Part shown: piece after piece, positions 9,013 to 17,638 of the stretch
Layout: every line of letters starts with the position of its first letter
Position numbering within the stretch: position 1 is the first letter of the stretch
Source: Massilia sp. ST3
GTDB lineage: Bacteria > Pseudomonadota > Gammaproteobacteria > Burkholderiales > Burkholderiaceae_D
Assembly: GCF_018119405.1 (NCBI RefSeq)
Contig: NZ_JAGPWC010000043.1
Coordinates: forward strand, 1 to 41,054
Direction: 5' to 3'
DNA length: 41,054 nt
The notes under the pieces: generated by a model
What the model was told of the DNA's origin: nothing
Database searches by the model: none
The model's input: the letters and a program-made list of their open reading frames with translations, nothing else
Position numbers and translations under genes: made by a program

Positions 9013-11055
9013 ATGTTTCGATCGAGTTTGACAGCCGGCGTCTTGCCGACCGCTATTGCCCTGCTTCTGGCCCTTGCATGGATGCCGCCTGCCTCGGCCC
9101 AGGAAGACCCCGAGGCCCCCCAGCCCGAGCAGGCGCCATCGTCCGTGCAGCCCGTGCCGCCCGGCGCGCCGACCGTGCCGGGAGCGCCAGCCGCGGACCC
9201 CAGGGCCGACGACGACAGCAACTTCCTGCTCCTGCGCGAAGCCGCGCGCCAGAACGACAGCGCGAAGATCCAGGCCCTGGTGTCGCGCCTGCCAGCGCAG
9301 TATCCGCTGGCCTCCTATGTCGACTATTATCGTCTGAAACCACGCCTGCGCGAGGCCGCGCCCGAGGAAATCCGCGAGGTGCTGCGCCGCCACGAGGGCA
9401 GCGCCATCGCCGAGCGCCTGCGCGCCGACTGGCTGCTGGAGCTGGGCCGGCGCCGCGACTGGAGCACTTTCGAACGCGAGGCGGGCACGCTGGCCCAGAA
9501 CGGCGAGCTGCAGATCCGCTGCTACGCCTTGCTGGCGCGCGCCAGCCGCGGCGAGCAGGTCCTGCAGGAGGCGCGTGCGCTCCTGACCAACCCTCCCGCC
9601 TACGGCGAAGCCTGCGCTGCCCTGATGGCGCAGCTGGCGCAGGCCGGCCAGTTCACCGAAGCCGACCTGCTGTGGCAACTGCGCCTGGCCGGCGAAATGA
9701 ACGCCACCGGCCCGGCGCGCCGCACCGCCTTGCTGCTGGGGGCCTCGGACACCCGCGCGGCGCAGGCGGTCGACCTGCCGGCCGTGGCCATGGCGCGCGG
9801 CATCGGCAAGACCCGCGCCGAGCGCGCCATCTACCTGGTCGCCCTCGGCCGCATGGCGCGCTCGAGCCTCAAGCTGGCCAGCGTCGCCCTGAACAAGAAC
9901 AGCCCCAAGCTTTCGCAGGACGAGCGCGCCACCGGCTGGGCCAACCTGGCGCTGGCCGCTTCGATCGGCCTGTCGCCGGAGGCGGACGACTACTGGCGGC
10001 GCGCCAACGGCGCCCGCCTGACCAATGAGCAGATGCAGTGGAAGACCCGCATCGCGCTGCGCAACGGCGACTGGAAGGGCGTGCGCGCCGCCATCGAGGC
10101 GATGCCCGCCGGCCTGCGCGCCGAGCCGGCCTGGGTCTACTGGCTGGGCCGCGCCTACAAGGCCGAAGGCCGTGCCGAGCAGGCGCGCGAGCTGTTCGAG
10201 CGCATCGCCGTGCAGTCGAACTTCTATGGCCAGCTGGCGATGGACGAACTGGGCCGCATGGTGACGGCGCCGCCGCCGGTGGCGCCGGTCACGGCCCCGG
10301 AGCTGGCGCAGGCGGCCGCCAATCCGAGCCTGCAGCGCGCACTCAAGTTCTATGCCTTGCGCCTGCGCGCGGATGGCAACCGCGAATGGAACTGGGCCTT
10401 GCGCGGGATGTCTGAACGTCAGCTGCTGGCCGCGGCCGAATTCGCGCGCCGCAACGAGCTGCTCGACCGCATGGTCGAGACCTCGCTGCGCACGCGTACC
10501 GAGCTCGACTACGCCCAGCGCTTCCCCGCGCCCCACCTCGAGATCCTGCGCCCCACCGCGCAAGACCTCGGGCTGGACAAGGCCTGGGTGTATGGCCTGA
10601 TCCGCCAGGAGTCGCGATTCATCCAGGACGCGCGCTCCGGCGTCGGCGCCTCGGGACTGATGCAGGTGATGCCGTCCACCGGCAAATGGGTGGCCGCCAA
10701 GATCGGCCTGGACAACTTCGTGCACGACATGTTGAACGACCTGCGCACCAACATCACCTTGGGAGCGAACTACATGAACATGGTGCTGGAAAACTTCGAC
10801 GGCTCGGAGGTGCTGGCCACCGCCGCCTACAACGCCGGCCCGGGACGCGCGCGCGCCTGGCGCGGCCTGCTGCGCGAACCGATGGAGGGCGCGGTCTTCG
10901 TCGAGACCATCCCCTTCTCCGAGACGCGCGGCTACGTGCGCAACGTGATGGCCAACGCCACCAACTACGCCGCCGTGTTCGACAACAAGCCGCAATCGAT
11001 CAAGACGCGCCTGTCCACGATCCAGCCGCGCGGCAGCAGTTCCGTCCTGCCCTGA
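9013..11055 (+). CDS. soluble lytic murein transglycosylase (Slt-type)
   Basis: Cleaves the glycan strands of peptidoglycan in the periplasm with formation of 1,6-anhydro-muramic ends. It has an N-terminal signal peptide (ending near PPASAQ), a Pro-rich linker, a long alpha-helical superhelical region, and a C-terminal SLT domain. The catalytic Glu is about residue 533 in LIRQESRFIQDARS, with the following GASGLMQVMPST and ATAAYNAGPGRARAWR blocks. The start at ATG 9013 puts the signal peptide at the N-terminus; ATG 8989 would add eight residues and nearly abut the divergent gene. The next gene follows after 7 bp. Confidence 0.94.
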   Translation: MFRSSLTAGVLPTAIALLLALAWMPPASAQEDPEAPQPEQAPSSVQPVPPGAPTVPGAPAADPRADDDSNFLLLREAARQNDSAKIQALVSRLPAQYPLASYVDYYRLKPRLREAAPEEIREVLRRHEGSAIAERLRADWLLELGRRRDWSTFEREAGTLAQNGELQIRCYALLARASRGEQVLQEARALLTNPPAYGEACAALMAQLAQAGQFTEADLLWQLRLAGEMNATGPARRTALLLGASDTRAAQAVDLPAVAMARGIGKTRAERAIYLVALGRMARSSLKLASVALNKNSPKLSQDERATGWANLALAASIGLSPEADDYWRRANGARLTNEQMQWKTRIALRNGDWKGVRAAIEAMPAGLRAEPAWVYWLGRAYKAEGRAEQARELFERIAVQSNFYGQLAMDELGRMVTAPPPVAPVTAPELAQAAANPSLQRALKFYALRLRADGNREWNWALRGMSERQLLAAAEFARRNELLDRMVETSLRTRTELDYAQRFPAPHLEILRPTAQDLGLDKAWVYGLIRQESRFIQDARSGVGASGLMQVMPSTGKWVAAKIGLDNFVHDMLNDLRTNITLGANYMNMVLENFDGSEVLATAAYNAGPGRARAWRGLLREPMEGAVFVETIPFSETRGYVRNVMANATNYAAVFDNKPQSIKTRLSTIQPRGSSSVLP

Positions 11056-11062
11056 GACCGCC

Positions 11063-12025
<963 letters not shown>

Positions 12026-12063
12026 ACTCGTTTTAGAATACGAATGTCATCGTTATCGTTACC

Positions 12064-12200
12064 GTAGGGTGGACGGGGTCATTCAGGCCAATGGCCTAAA
12101 TGACGAACGTCCACGTGGTGATAGTCGGCAGCAAGCTCATCCGGCGCGAAATCGGAACCGATAACGATCACCGCGTGGACGGCAAAGCCGTCCACCCTAC
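12064..12200. repeat. REPIN-like element, GTAGGGTGGACGG subtype
   Basis: The left unit begins GTAGGGTGGACGG and returns as CGTCCACGTGGTGAT, enclosing a perfect hairpin (GTCATT and AGGCC against GGCCT and AATGAC). A spacer of about 45 bp follows, then ATCACCGCGTGGACGGC and GCCGTCCACCCTAC in opposite orientation. Two inverted REP units around a spacer is the REPIN architecture. The outer ends (GTAGGGTGGACGG / CCGTCCACCCTAC) and inner ends (GTGGTGAT / ATCACCGC) are both complementary, so the whole 137-bp stretch can fold as one long stem. It fills the 193-bp gap before the GST gene. Confidence 0.85.
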
Positions 12201-12218
12201 GAACCACACAGGAACGCC

Positions 12219-12938
12219 ATGCAGACCATCGAACTCGACCCGATCCTCTCGCACACCCTGGACCAGGCACGCCGGCCGGGCCTCACGCTCGTCATCGGCA
12301 ACAAGAATCTCTCGTCCTGGTCGATGCGTCCCTGGGTCGCGGCGGTCGCGTTCGGCATTCCCTTCACCGAGGTGCGCGTGCTGCTCGACCAGCCCGACAC
12401 CTCGGCCAACATCGCGCGCTACTCGCATGCGGGCCGGGTGCCGGTGCTGCTGGCTGGCGACATGACCGTCTGGGACAGCCTGGCGATCACCGAATACCTG
12501 GCCGAGCAGTTCCCCGACAAGCACATGTGGCCGCAGGACGTGGCGGCGCGTGCGCTGGCCCGTTCCATCGTGGCCGAGATGCATTCGGGCTTTGCCGAAC
12601 TGCGCGGCGCGATGCCAATGAACATCCAGGCCCACCTGCCGGGCCGCGGCCGCACGCCGGGCGCCCAGGCCGACATCGGCCGCATCTGCGAGATCTGGGA
12701 AGACTGCCTGTCGCGTTTCGGCCACCACCACTTCCTGTTCGGCGAGTTCTCGATCGCCGACGCCTTCTACGCGCCGGTGGTGACCCGCTTCCGCACCTAT
12801 GGCGTGGCCCTGGCGCCCGCCCTGCAGGCCTATTGCGACCGCGTGCTGGCCCATCCGGCCGTCGCCCGCTGGGTGAACGAAGCCCTGCTCGAGGACGACC
12901 CGACCCCACTGCACGACGCCGAGCTGCCGGGCGACTGA
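12219..12938 (+). CDS. glutathione S-transferase family protein
   Basis: A cytosolic GST fold: thioredoxin-like N-terminal domain from about residue 24 with NKNLSSWSMRPWVAAVAFGIPF (Ser in place of Tyr as the likely thiol-activating residue), the cis-Pro region GRVPVLL, DSLAITEYLAE for glutathione contacts, and a helical C-terminal domain with FSIADAFYAPVVTRF. It is 239 residues with AGGA upstream of ATG 12219. About 20 residues at the N-terminus precede the usual family start. The substrate is unknown; detoxification by glutathione conjugation is the family role. The cca gene follows after 2 bp. Confidence 0.9.
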   Translation: MQTIELDPILSHTLDQARRPGLTLVIGNKNLSSWSMRPWVAAVAFGIPFTEVRVLLDQPDTSANIARYSHAGRVPVLLAGDMTVWDSLAITEYLAEQFPDKHMWPQDVAARALARSIVAEMHSGFAELRGAMPMNIQAHLPGRGRTPGAQADIGRICEIWEDCLSRFGHHHFLFGEFSIADAFYAPVVTRFRTYGVALAPALQAYCDRVLAHPAVARWVNEALLEDDPTPLHDAELPGD

Positions 12939-12940
12939 GG

Positions 12941-14068
12941 ATGCGCAGCTACGTCGTCGGCGGCGCGGTCCGCGATCAGCTGCTGGGCCTGCCCGTGCAG
13001 GACCGCGACCACGTGGTGGTCGGCGCCACGCCCGAGCAGATGCTGGCGGCCGGCTTTCGCCCGGTGGGCAAGGATTTCCCGGTCTTCCTGCACCCCGCCA
13101 CCCAGGAGGAATACGCGCTCGCGCGCACCGAACGCAAGACGGCCAGGGGCTACCACGGCTTCGCCTTCCACACCGCGCCCGACGTCACCCTGGAGCAGGA
13201 CCTGGTGCGGCGCGACCTGACCATCAACGCCATGGCCCTGGGCGAAGACGGCGCGATCGTCGACCCCTACGGCGGACAACGGGACCTGCGCGAGCGCGTG
13301 TTCCGCCACGTCTCGGAAGCCTTCGCCGAAGACCCGGTGCGCATCCTGCGCGTGGCGCGCTTCGCCGCGCGCCTGCCCGAGTTCCGCGTGGCCGCCGCCA
13401 CCAACGCGCTGATGCGGCGCATGGTGGACCAGGGCGAGGTCGACGCCCTGGTGCCGGAGCGTGTCTGGCAGGAGCTGGCGCGTGGACTGATGGAAGTGCG
13501 CCCCTCGCGCATGCTGGCCGTGCTGGACGACTGCGGCGCGCTGGCCCGCATCCTTCCCGAACTCGACAGCGGTGCGCGCACCGTGGCCATGATCGACGAG
13601 GTGGCGCGGCGCGGGCACCCGCTCGAGGTACGCTTCGCGGTCCTGATGTGCGGCCTGGTTGCAGGCGAAGGCGATGTGGCGCCTGTCCAGGACGTGTGCA
13701 AGCGCCTCAAGGCGCCCAACGAATGCCGCGACCTGGCCCTGATGACGGTGCGCGAACTCGGCCTGGCGGCGCGCCAGGCGGGCGCACCCGATGCGCCTGC
13801 CCTGGTCGCGCTGTTCCAGCGCTGCGACGCCTTCCGCAAGCCGGAGCGCTTCGTCCAGATGCTGCAGGCCGCCGCCTGCGCCGCCCCGGATGCGGGCCTG
13901 CCGCCAGGCCTCGAGGAAGCGCGCTTGCTGCCGGCGCTGGCGGCGGCGCGCGGCGTGGACGCGGGTGAGATCGCCCAGCGGCATGCGGGGAACAAGGAGC
14001 AGATTCCGCACGCGGTCCATGCGGGGAGGGTGGAAGCGGTAGCGGCTGTGCTGGACGCCATGCGCTGA
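12941..14068 (+). CDS. cca: CCA tRNA nucleotidyltransferase with degenerate HD domain
   Basis: Adds or repairs the 3' CCA end of tRNAs using CTP and ATP without a template. The class II nucleotidyltransferase head is intact: VGGAVRDQLLG (residues 6-16), the metal-binding DRD (D21, D23), the RRDLTINAMAL motif C region and the VRILRVARFAARL neck motif. The C-terminal HD phosphohydrolase domain of the E. coli-type enzyme is shortened: where HDLGKG would follow VRFA-L, this protein reads MCGLVAGEGD, and the later histidine-rich segment is absent. The protein has 375 residues against about 410. Nucleotidyl transfer should survive, while phosphatase/phosphodiesterase activity should be lost. Confidence 0.93.
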   Translation: MRSYVVGGAVRDQLLGLPVQDRDHVVVGATPEQMLAAGFRPVGKDFPVFLHPATQEEYALARTERKTARGYHGFAFHTAPDVTLEQDLVRRDLTINAMALGEDGAIVDPYGGQRDLRERVFRHVSEAFAEDPVRILRVARFAARLPEFRVAAATNALMRRMVDQGEVDALVPERVWQELARGLMEVRPSRMLAVLDDCGALARILPELDSGARTVAMIDEVARRGHPLEVRFAVLMCGLVAGEGDVAPVQDVCKRLKAPNECRDLALMTVRELGLAARQAGAPDAPALVALFQRCDAFRKPERFVQMLQAAACAAPDAGLPPGLEEARLLPALAAARGVDAGEIAQRHAGNKEQIPHAVHAGRVEAVAAVLDAMR

Positions 14069-14114
14069 AGCGGAACAAAACCGGGTCGAACACGGGCAAC
14101 CCGCCATGCATGTG

Positions 14115-14165
14115 TTACATTCGCTTACACCCTGCCTGCAATACAGTTAATAGTTTTGCTATGCT
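14115..14165 (+). promoter_or_regulatory. possible promoter and TTACA direct repeat before the diguanylate cyclase
   Basis: TATGCT at 14160-14165 is a fair -10, with CTGCAA at 14136-14141 as a weak -35 (18-bp spacer). Upstream, TTACA occurs at 14115 and 14125, a direct repeat with exactly a 10-bp period, as expected for a dimeric regulator binding one DNA face. Both readings are pattern-based only. The rest of the 131-bp gap shows nothing else. Confidence 0.35.
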
Positions 14166-14199
14166 TCCCTGTCGGTAATTTGTTGCGTTGGGGGAAAAT

Positions 14200-15732
14200 A
14201 TGCTTGCCACATTGGCGCAGCGCGTAGCGAGCCTGAGTCCGCGCCGCCGTCTGCTGCTGGCAGGCCTGGCGGTGGGGGCGCTCAGCTTCCTGCTCATCTT
14301 CCTGTTCGTCCGCACCGAGGCGGTGGATCCGGAAATCCGCAACCGGGTCATGCTCAACCTGCGCGAGCTCGAGAAGCTGGACGCCGAATGGGACGCCAAC
14401 ATCCTGCGCGCCCACATCGGCCGCGCCCCCCGGGAGGCGCGCCTGACCACCCAGCTGCCGCGCATGCACGACCTGATGGCCCGCCTGGGCGAGGCGCTGC
14501 CCCACACCACCGGCGACGCCGCGCCGGCCGCCTACGCCCAGCTGCGCCAGTCCTTGCGCACCAAGGAGCAGCTGGTCACCCTGTTCGCCGTCCACAACCC
14601 GCCGCTGCGCGACGCCCTGCTGCACGTGCCGCCGGCCGTGGCCGACCTCAAGACGGAGTTGAGCGGTATCGAAGGCGCACTGGCGCCGGCCCGCATCGTG
14701 GTCCGGCTCGACACCACGCTGAATGCACTGCTGACTGAGATCCTGCGCTATAACCTGGCGCCGAGCCCGGCGCTGGCGACCCGCATCGACGAGATCCTGG
14801 GCGACGTCGCGGCCCAGGAAATCGCCTTCTCGCCGGCCGTGGTCGACAAGATGGACGCCCTGATCCACAGCTGCCGCGTGATCCTGGAAAAGCGTCCGCT
14901 GGAAAACCGCCTCGAAGCGCAGATCGCCGCCGCCGGCACCGGGGCCGCCCTCGACCGCCTGGGCCAGGAGTTCGACCGTTCCTTCGACACCGTGCTGCTG
15001 GAGCGCCAGCGCTTCCGCGGCTACCTGTTCGCCTATTCGGCGGTGCTGCTGATCCTGCTGGCCTACGCCGGCTGGCGCCTGCGCCGCAGCTACCGCATCA
15101 TCGGCGAAGTGAACCACCGCCTGCAGGCCGCCAACGAAACCCTGGAGCAGCGCGTGGCCGAGCGCACCGCCGAGCTGGAAACCCAGTCCAGGCAGCTCGA
15201 ACGCCTGGCCCAGCACGACAGCCTGACCGGCCTGATCAACTACCGCCAGCTGACCCGCCTGCTCGACCGCGCCCTGGCGCGCGCCGACCGCCGCGACAGC
15301 GTGGTGGTGCTGATGTTCATCGACCTGGACGGCTTCAAGGCCGTGAACGATACCTGGGGCCACGCCACCGGCGACCTGGTGCTGCAAATGGTGGCGCGCC
15401 GCGTCCAGGACAAGCTGCGCGCCGAGGACGCCCTGGCGCGCCTGGGCGGCGACGAATTCGTGATCATGCTCGAAGACGTCAGCTCGCGCGACGGCGCGCT
15501 GCGCGTGGCCAGGCTGGCGCTCGAGCAGATCGAGTCGATCACCGAAGCCGACGGCAATCCGGTGCGGATCTCGGCCAGCATCGGCATTGCCGCGGCCAAA
15601 GGCCAGGCTGGCGCCGCGCGCGGCCAGGCGGCCCTGCTGGCGGACGCCGACAAGGCCATGTACGAGGCCAAGCAGTCGGGCAAGGGCACCTTCGTGGTCA
15701 GCTCGCAATCCCAGTGGATCGGCCCGGTCTAG
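14200..15732 (+). CDS. membrane diguanylate cyclase (GGDEF)
   Basis: Makes cyclic di-GMP from two GTP. There is a first TM helix at about residues 19-37, a periplasmic helical sensor region of about 240 residues resembling a DAHL-like helical bundle, a second TM at about 275-290, a coiled-coil linker (NETLEQRVAERTAELETQSR), then the GGDEF domain. The active-site GGDEF is at 416-420 and the product-inhibition I-site RAED at 407-410, so the enzyme should be active and feedback controlled. ATG 14200 was chosen, with GGGG just upstream. It appears monocistronic. The signal sensed is unknown. Confidence 0.92.
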   Translation: MLATLAQRVASLSPRRRLLLAGLAVGALSFLLIFLFVRTEAVDPEIRNRVMLNLRELEKLDAEWDANILRAHIGRAPREARLTTQLPRMHDLMARLGEALPHTTGDAAPAAYAQLRQSLRTKEQLVTLFAVHNPPLRDALLHVPPAVADLKTELSGIEGALAPARIVVRLDTTLNALLTEILRYNLAPSPALATRIDEILGDVAAQEIAFSPAVVDKMDALIHSCRVILEKRPLENRLEAQIAAAGTGAALDRLGQEFDRSFDTVLLERQRFRGYLFAYSAVLLILLAYAGWRLRRSYRIIGEVNHRLQAANETLEQRVAERTAELETQSRQLERLAQHDSLTGLINYRQLTRLLDRALARADRRDSVVVLMFIDLDGFKAVNDTWGHATGDLVLQMVARRVQDKLRAEDALARLGGDEFVIMLEDVSSRDGALRVARLALEQIESITEADGNPVRISASIGIAAAKGQAGAARGQAALLADADKAMYEAKQSGKGTFVVSSQSQWIGPV

Positions 15733-15831
15733 GATTCGCTGGCATTTCTGCACGGCAAGCGCGACAATCAGCGAGGACAGCCGGGTTCGGCTAGAATGCT
15801 GTTTGTTGCAGTGCACAATAAAGGTGCGACC

Positions 15832-16482
15832 ATGTTGGACAATCCCTTGCGCCGCTGGCTCCAGGGCCTGGGCGGAAAGAAAGGCCAGCCGACCGTGCTG
15901 GTCAAGGAACTGGCCGAGCGCGACCGCCGCCGCGTGCTGAAGCATTTCCTGGCGCTGGACGCCAACGACCGCCTGCTGCGCTTCGGCAGCATGATCCCTG
16001 ACGAGCAGATCAAGGCCTATGTCGCCAGGATCGACTTTTCGCAGGACATCGTGTTTGGCGTGGTCAACCGCGTCTTCCAGCTGGTCGGCGTCGGCCACCT
16101 GGCCTTCTCGACCGCCGAGGGACGCGGCACCACGAGCAAGGAGCGGGTGGCCGAATTCGGCGTCTCGGTCTCGGCATCCGCGCGCGGGCAGGGCGTCGGC
16201 ACCCGCCTGTTCCAGCGCGCCGCGATCCACTGCCGCAATTCGGACATCGACACCCTGTACATGCAGTGCCTGTCCACCAACAAGACCATGATGCACATCG
16301 CCAAGAAGGCCGGCATGCAGATCAAGCGCGAATACGGCGAAGCCGACGCCTACCTGCAACTGCCGCCGCCCAGCCCGGGCAGCGTGATGGCCGAGGCGCT
16401 GGAAGAGCAGTTCGCCGTCATCGACTACACCGTCAAGGCCAACGCCCGCGCCGCCGTGAAGTGGTTCTCGCCAAAGAAGTAG
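15832..16482 (+). CDS. GNAT family N-acetyltransferase
   Basis: A 216-residue protein with one GNAT fold. The acetyl-CoA pyrophosphate-binding motif A is visible as VSASARGQGVGTRLFQRA at about residues 117-134, followed by the typical MHIAKKAGMQIKREYGEADAYL. The N-terminal part (VLVKELAERDRRRVLKHFLALDANDRLLRFG) is shared with uncharacterised proteobacterial GNATs. The start at ATG 15832 has AAGG upstream; an ATG 36 bp earlier overlaps a TAGAAT -10-like hexamer (15792-15797) and is less likely. The acceptor substrate is unknown. Confidence 0.85.
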   Translation: MLDNPLRRWLQGLGGKKGQPTVLVKELAERDRRRVLKHFLALDANDRLLRFGSMIPDEQIKAYVARIDFSQDIVFGVVNRVFQLVGVGHLAFSTAEGRGTTSKERVAEFGVSVSASARGQGVGTRLFQRAAIHCRNSDIDTLYMQCLSTNKTMMHIAKKAGMQIKREYGEADAYLQLPPPSPGSVMAEALEEQFAVIDYTVKANARAAVKWFSPKK

Positions 16483-16487
16483 ATATC

Positions 16488-16519
16488 GTAGGGTTGGCGG
16501 CTCCGCCGCCGATCCAACG
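16488..16519. repeat. single REP unit between convergent genes
   Basis: GTAGGGTTGGCGGC, a short loop, then GCCGCCGATCC. It is one unit of the same family as at 8255 and 28865. It lies in the 47-bp gap between the convergent GNAT and SRPBCC genes and probably serves as a two-way transcript end. Confidence 0.8.
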
Positions 16520-16529
16520 ATCCGCCACC

Positions 16530-16976
16530 TTACTCCTTGATCTCCGCCTCGACCAGCTGCGCCAGCAGCTGCAGCGACTCCTGCCACCCGAGATAGCACA
16601 TCTCGGCCGGAATCGCGGCGGGAATCCCTTCCTGCGTAATCCGCACATCGACCCCGCAGAATACCGGGCGCAGGGTGACCGTGGTCTGCATCCGCCCTGG
16701 CAGGCCGGGATCGTCGAACTCGGCCGTGTAGCGCAGGCGTTCCCCCGGCGCCAGCTCCAGGTATTCGCCGCCAAACGCATGGCTGTTGCCGGTCGCTAGG
16801 GCTGTAAAGGACATCCGGTAACGCCCGCCGACCCGGGCGTCCATCTCGTGCACGGTGCCGAAGTAGCCGTGCGGCGGCAGCCACTTGGCGAAGGCGTCCG
16901 GGTGGGTGAAGGCGCGATAGATGCGCTCCGGGGTGGTTTTCAGGACACGGTGCAGTTCAACGCTGTTGGTGGACAT
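16530..16976 (-). CDS. SRPBCC / AHSA1-type protein
   Basis: A 148-residue START-like protein of the activator-of-Hsp90-ATPase-1-like family: VELHRVLKTTPERIYRAFTHP at the N-terminus, KWLPPHGYFGTVHEMDARVGG, and the C-terminal helix LGWQESLQLLAQLVEAE. Such proteins have a hydrophobic ligand pocket; the ligand is unknown. The start at 16976 has AAGGA upstream. It is the last gene of the minus-strand operon SDR, Tat hydrolase, 33-residue ORF, Ohr, SRPBCC (90 bp after Ohr). The context suggests a role in handling reactive or lipophilic compounds. Confidence 0.85.
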   Translation of the reverse strand: MSTNSVELHRVLKTTPERIYRAFTHPDAFAKWLPPHGYFGTVHEMDARVGGRYRMSFTALATGNSHAFGGEYLELAPGERLRYTAEFDDPGLPGRMQTTVTLRPVFCGVDVRITQEGIPAAIPAEMCYLGWQESLQLLAQLVEAEIKE

Positions 16977-17066
16977 GATCGATTCCTTTTTCGACAGTGG
17001 CAGAGGACGGCCCTCTGCCGGCACGACGAACGGGCGGACTGGAATTCGACATGCCGGCAGGTCTTT

Positions 17067-17483
17067 TTACATCACGCGGATATCGACGTCGATATTGCCA
17101 CGCGTCGCCTTCGAATAGGGACAGGTCTGGTGCGCGGCGTCCACCAGCGCTTGCGCGACCTCGGCGGGCAGGCCCGGCAGGTGCACGTTCAGGCGCGCCT
17201 GGAGGAAATATTCGCCGTTCAGGTTGGCCAGGTCGACTTCGGCATCGACGCAGGACTCGGAAGGCAGTTTCAGGCCGAGCTTGCCCGCAGCGAGGCCCAT
17301 GGCGCCGATGAAGCAGGCCGACCAGCCGGCAGCGAACAGCTGTTCCGGATTGGTGCCGGCGCCGTGCGAGCCGGGCGAGGACAGCTTGACGTCGAGGCGG
17401 CCGTCGGTGCTGCGGGCGGAGCCGTCGCGGCCGCCAGTGGTGCGGGTCTTGCCGGTGTAAAGCACAGTGGTGGTATCACGCAT
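17067..17483 (-). CDS. organic hydroperoxide resistance protein (Ohr/OsmC family)
   Basis: Thiol peroxidase that reduces organic hydroperoxides, usually recycled by lipoylated proteins. The two redox cysteines of the Ohr subfamily are Cys57 in AAGWSACFIGAMG and Cys121 in HQTCPYSKATRGN; the N-terminus has the VLYTGKTRTTGGRDGSAR pattern. The protein has 138 residues. The start at ATG 17483 follows GAAGGA. No OhrR regulator gene is adjacent. The gene is instead embedded in an operon that appears to be under an OmpR-type system at 20974-23039. The family assignment is firm; which paralogue (Ohr versus OsmC) favours Ohr. Confidence 0.93.
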   Translation of the reverse strand: MRDTTTVLYTGKTRTTGGRDGSARSTDGRLDVKLSSPGSHGAGTNPEQLFAAGWSACFIGAMGLAAGKLGLKLPSESCVDAEVDLANLNGEYFLQARLNVHLPGLPAEVAQALVDAAHQTCPYSKATRGNIDVDIRVM

Positions 17484-17514
17484 GATGCATTCCTTCGTGG
17501 TGGGGTGAAAAGAT

Positions 17515-17616
17515 TTAGCGGCCGTCGCCGGATTCGGCGACATAGACCGTGATGTCCTGGGTGGGACCGCCGGCGGCGAGGCTGCGGGCGGCGAAACGGC
17601 GGGAAGAATTGAACAT
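17515..17616 (-). CDS. 33-residue small ORF within the stress operon
   Basis: A short ORF starting at ATG 17616, with a good ribosome site (AAAGGAAA) about 6 bases upstream, ending at TAA 17515. It fills the gap between the Tat hydrolase (ends 17639) and Ohr (starts 17483), with spacings of 22 and 31 bp. The product begins MFNSSRRFAARSLAAGG and ends AESGDGR, with a basic N-terminal half, an acidic end and a short central beta-like stretch ITVYV. I do not recognise a family. It may be a real small protein, a translational spacer, or a remnant of a larger gene. Conservation in relatives would decide. Confidence 0.5.
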   Translation of the reverse strand: MFNSSRRFAARSLAAGGPTQDITVYVAESGDGR

Positions 17617-17638
17617 GAGGTTTCCTTTCAACGATGAG

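Noticed and set aside
12064..12200. A structured RNA gene suggested by the long self-complementary stretch
   Set aside because: The ends match the GTAGGGT repeat family found elsewhere in the window, so a repeat explains the fold better than a specific RNA.
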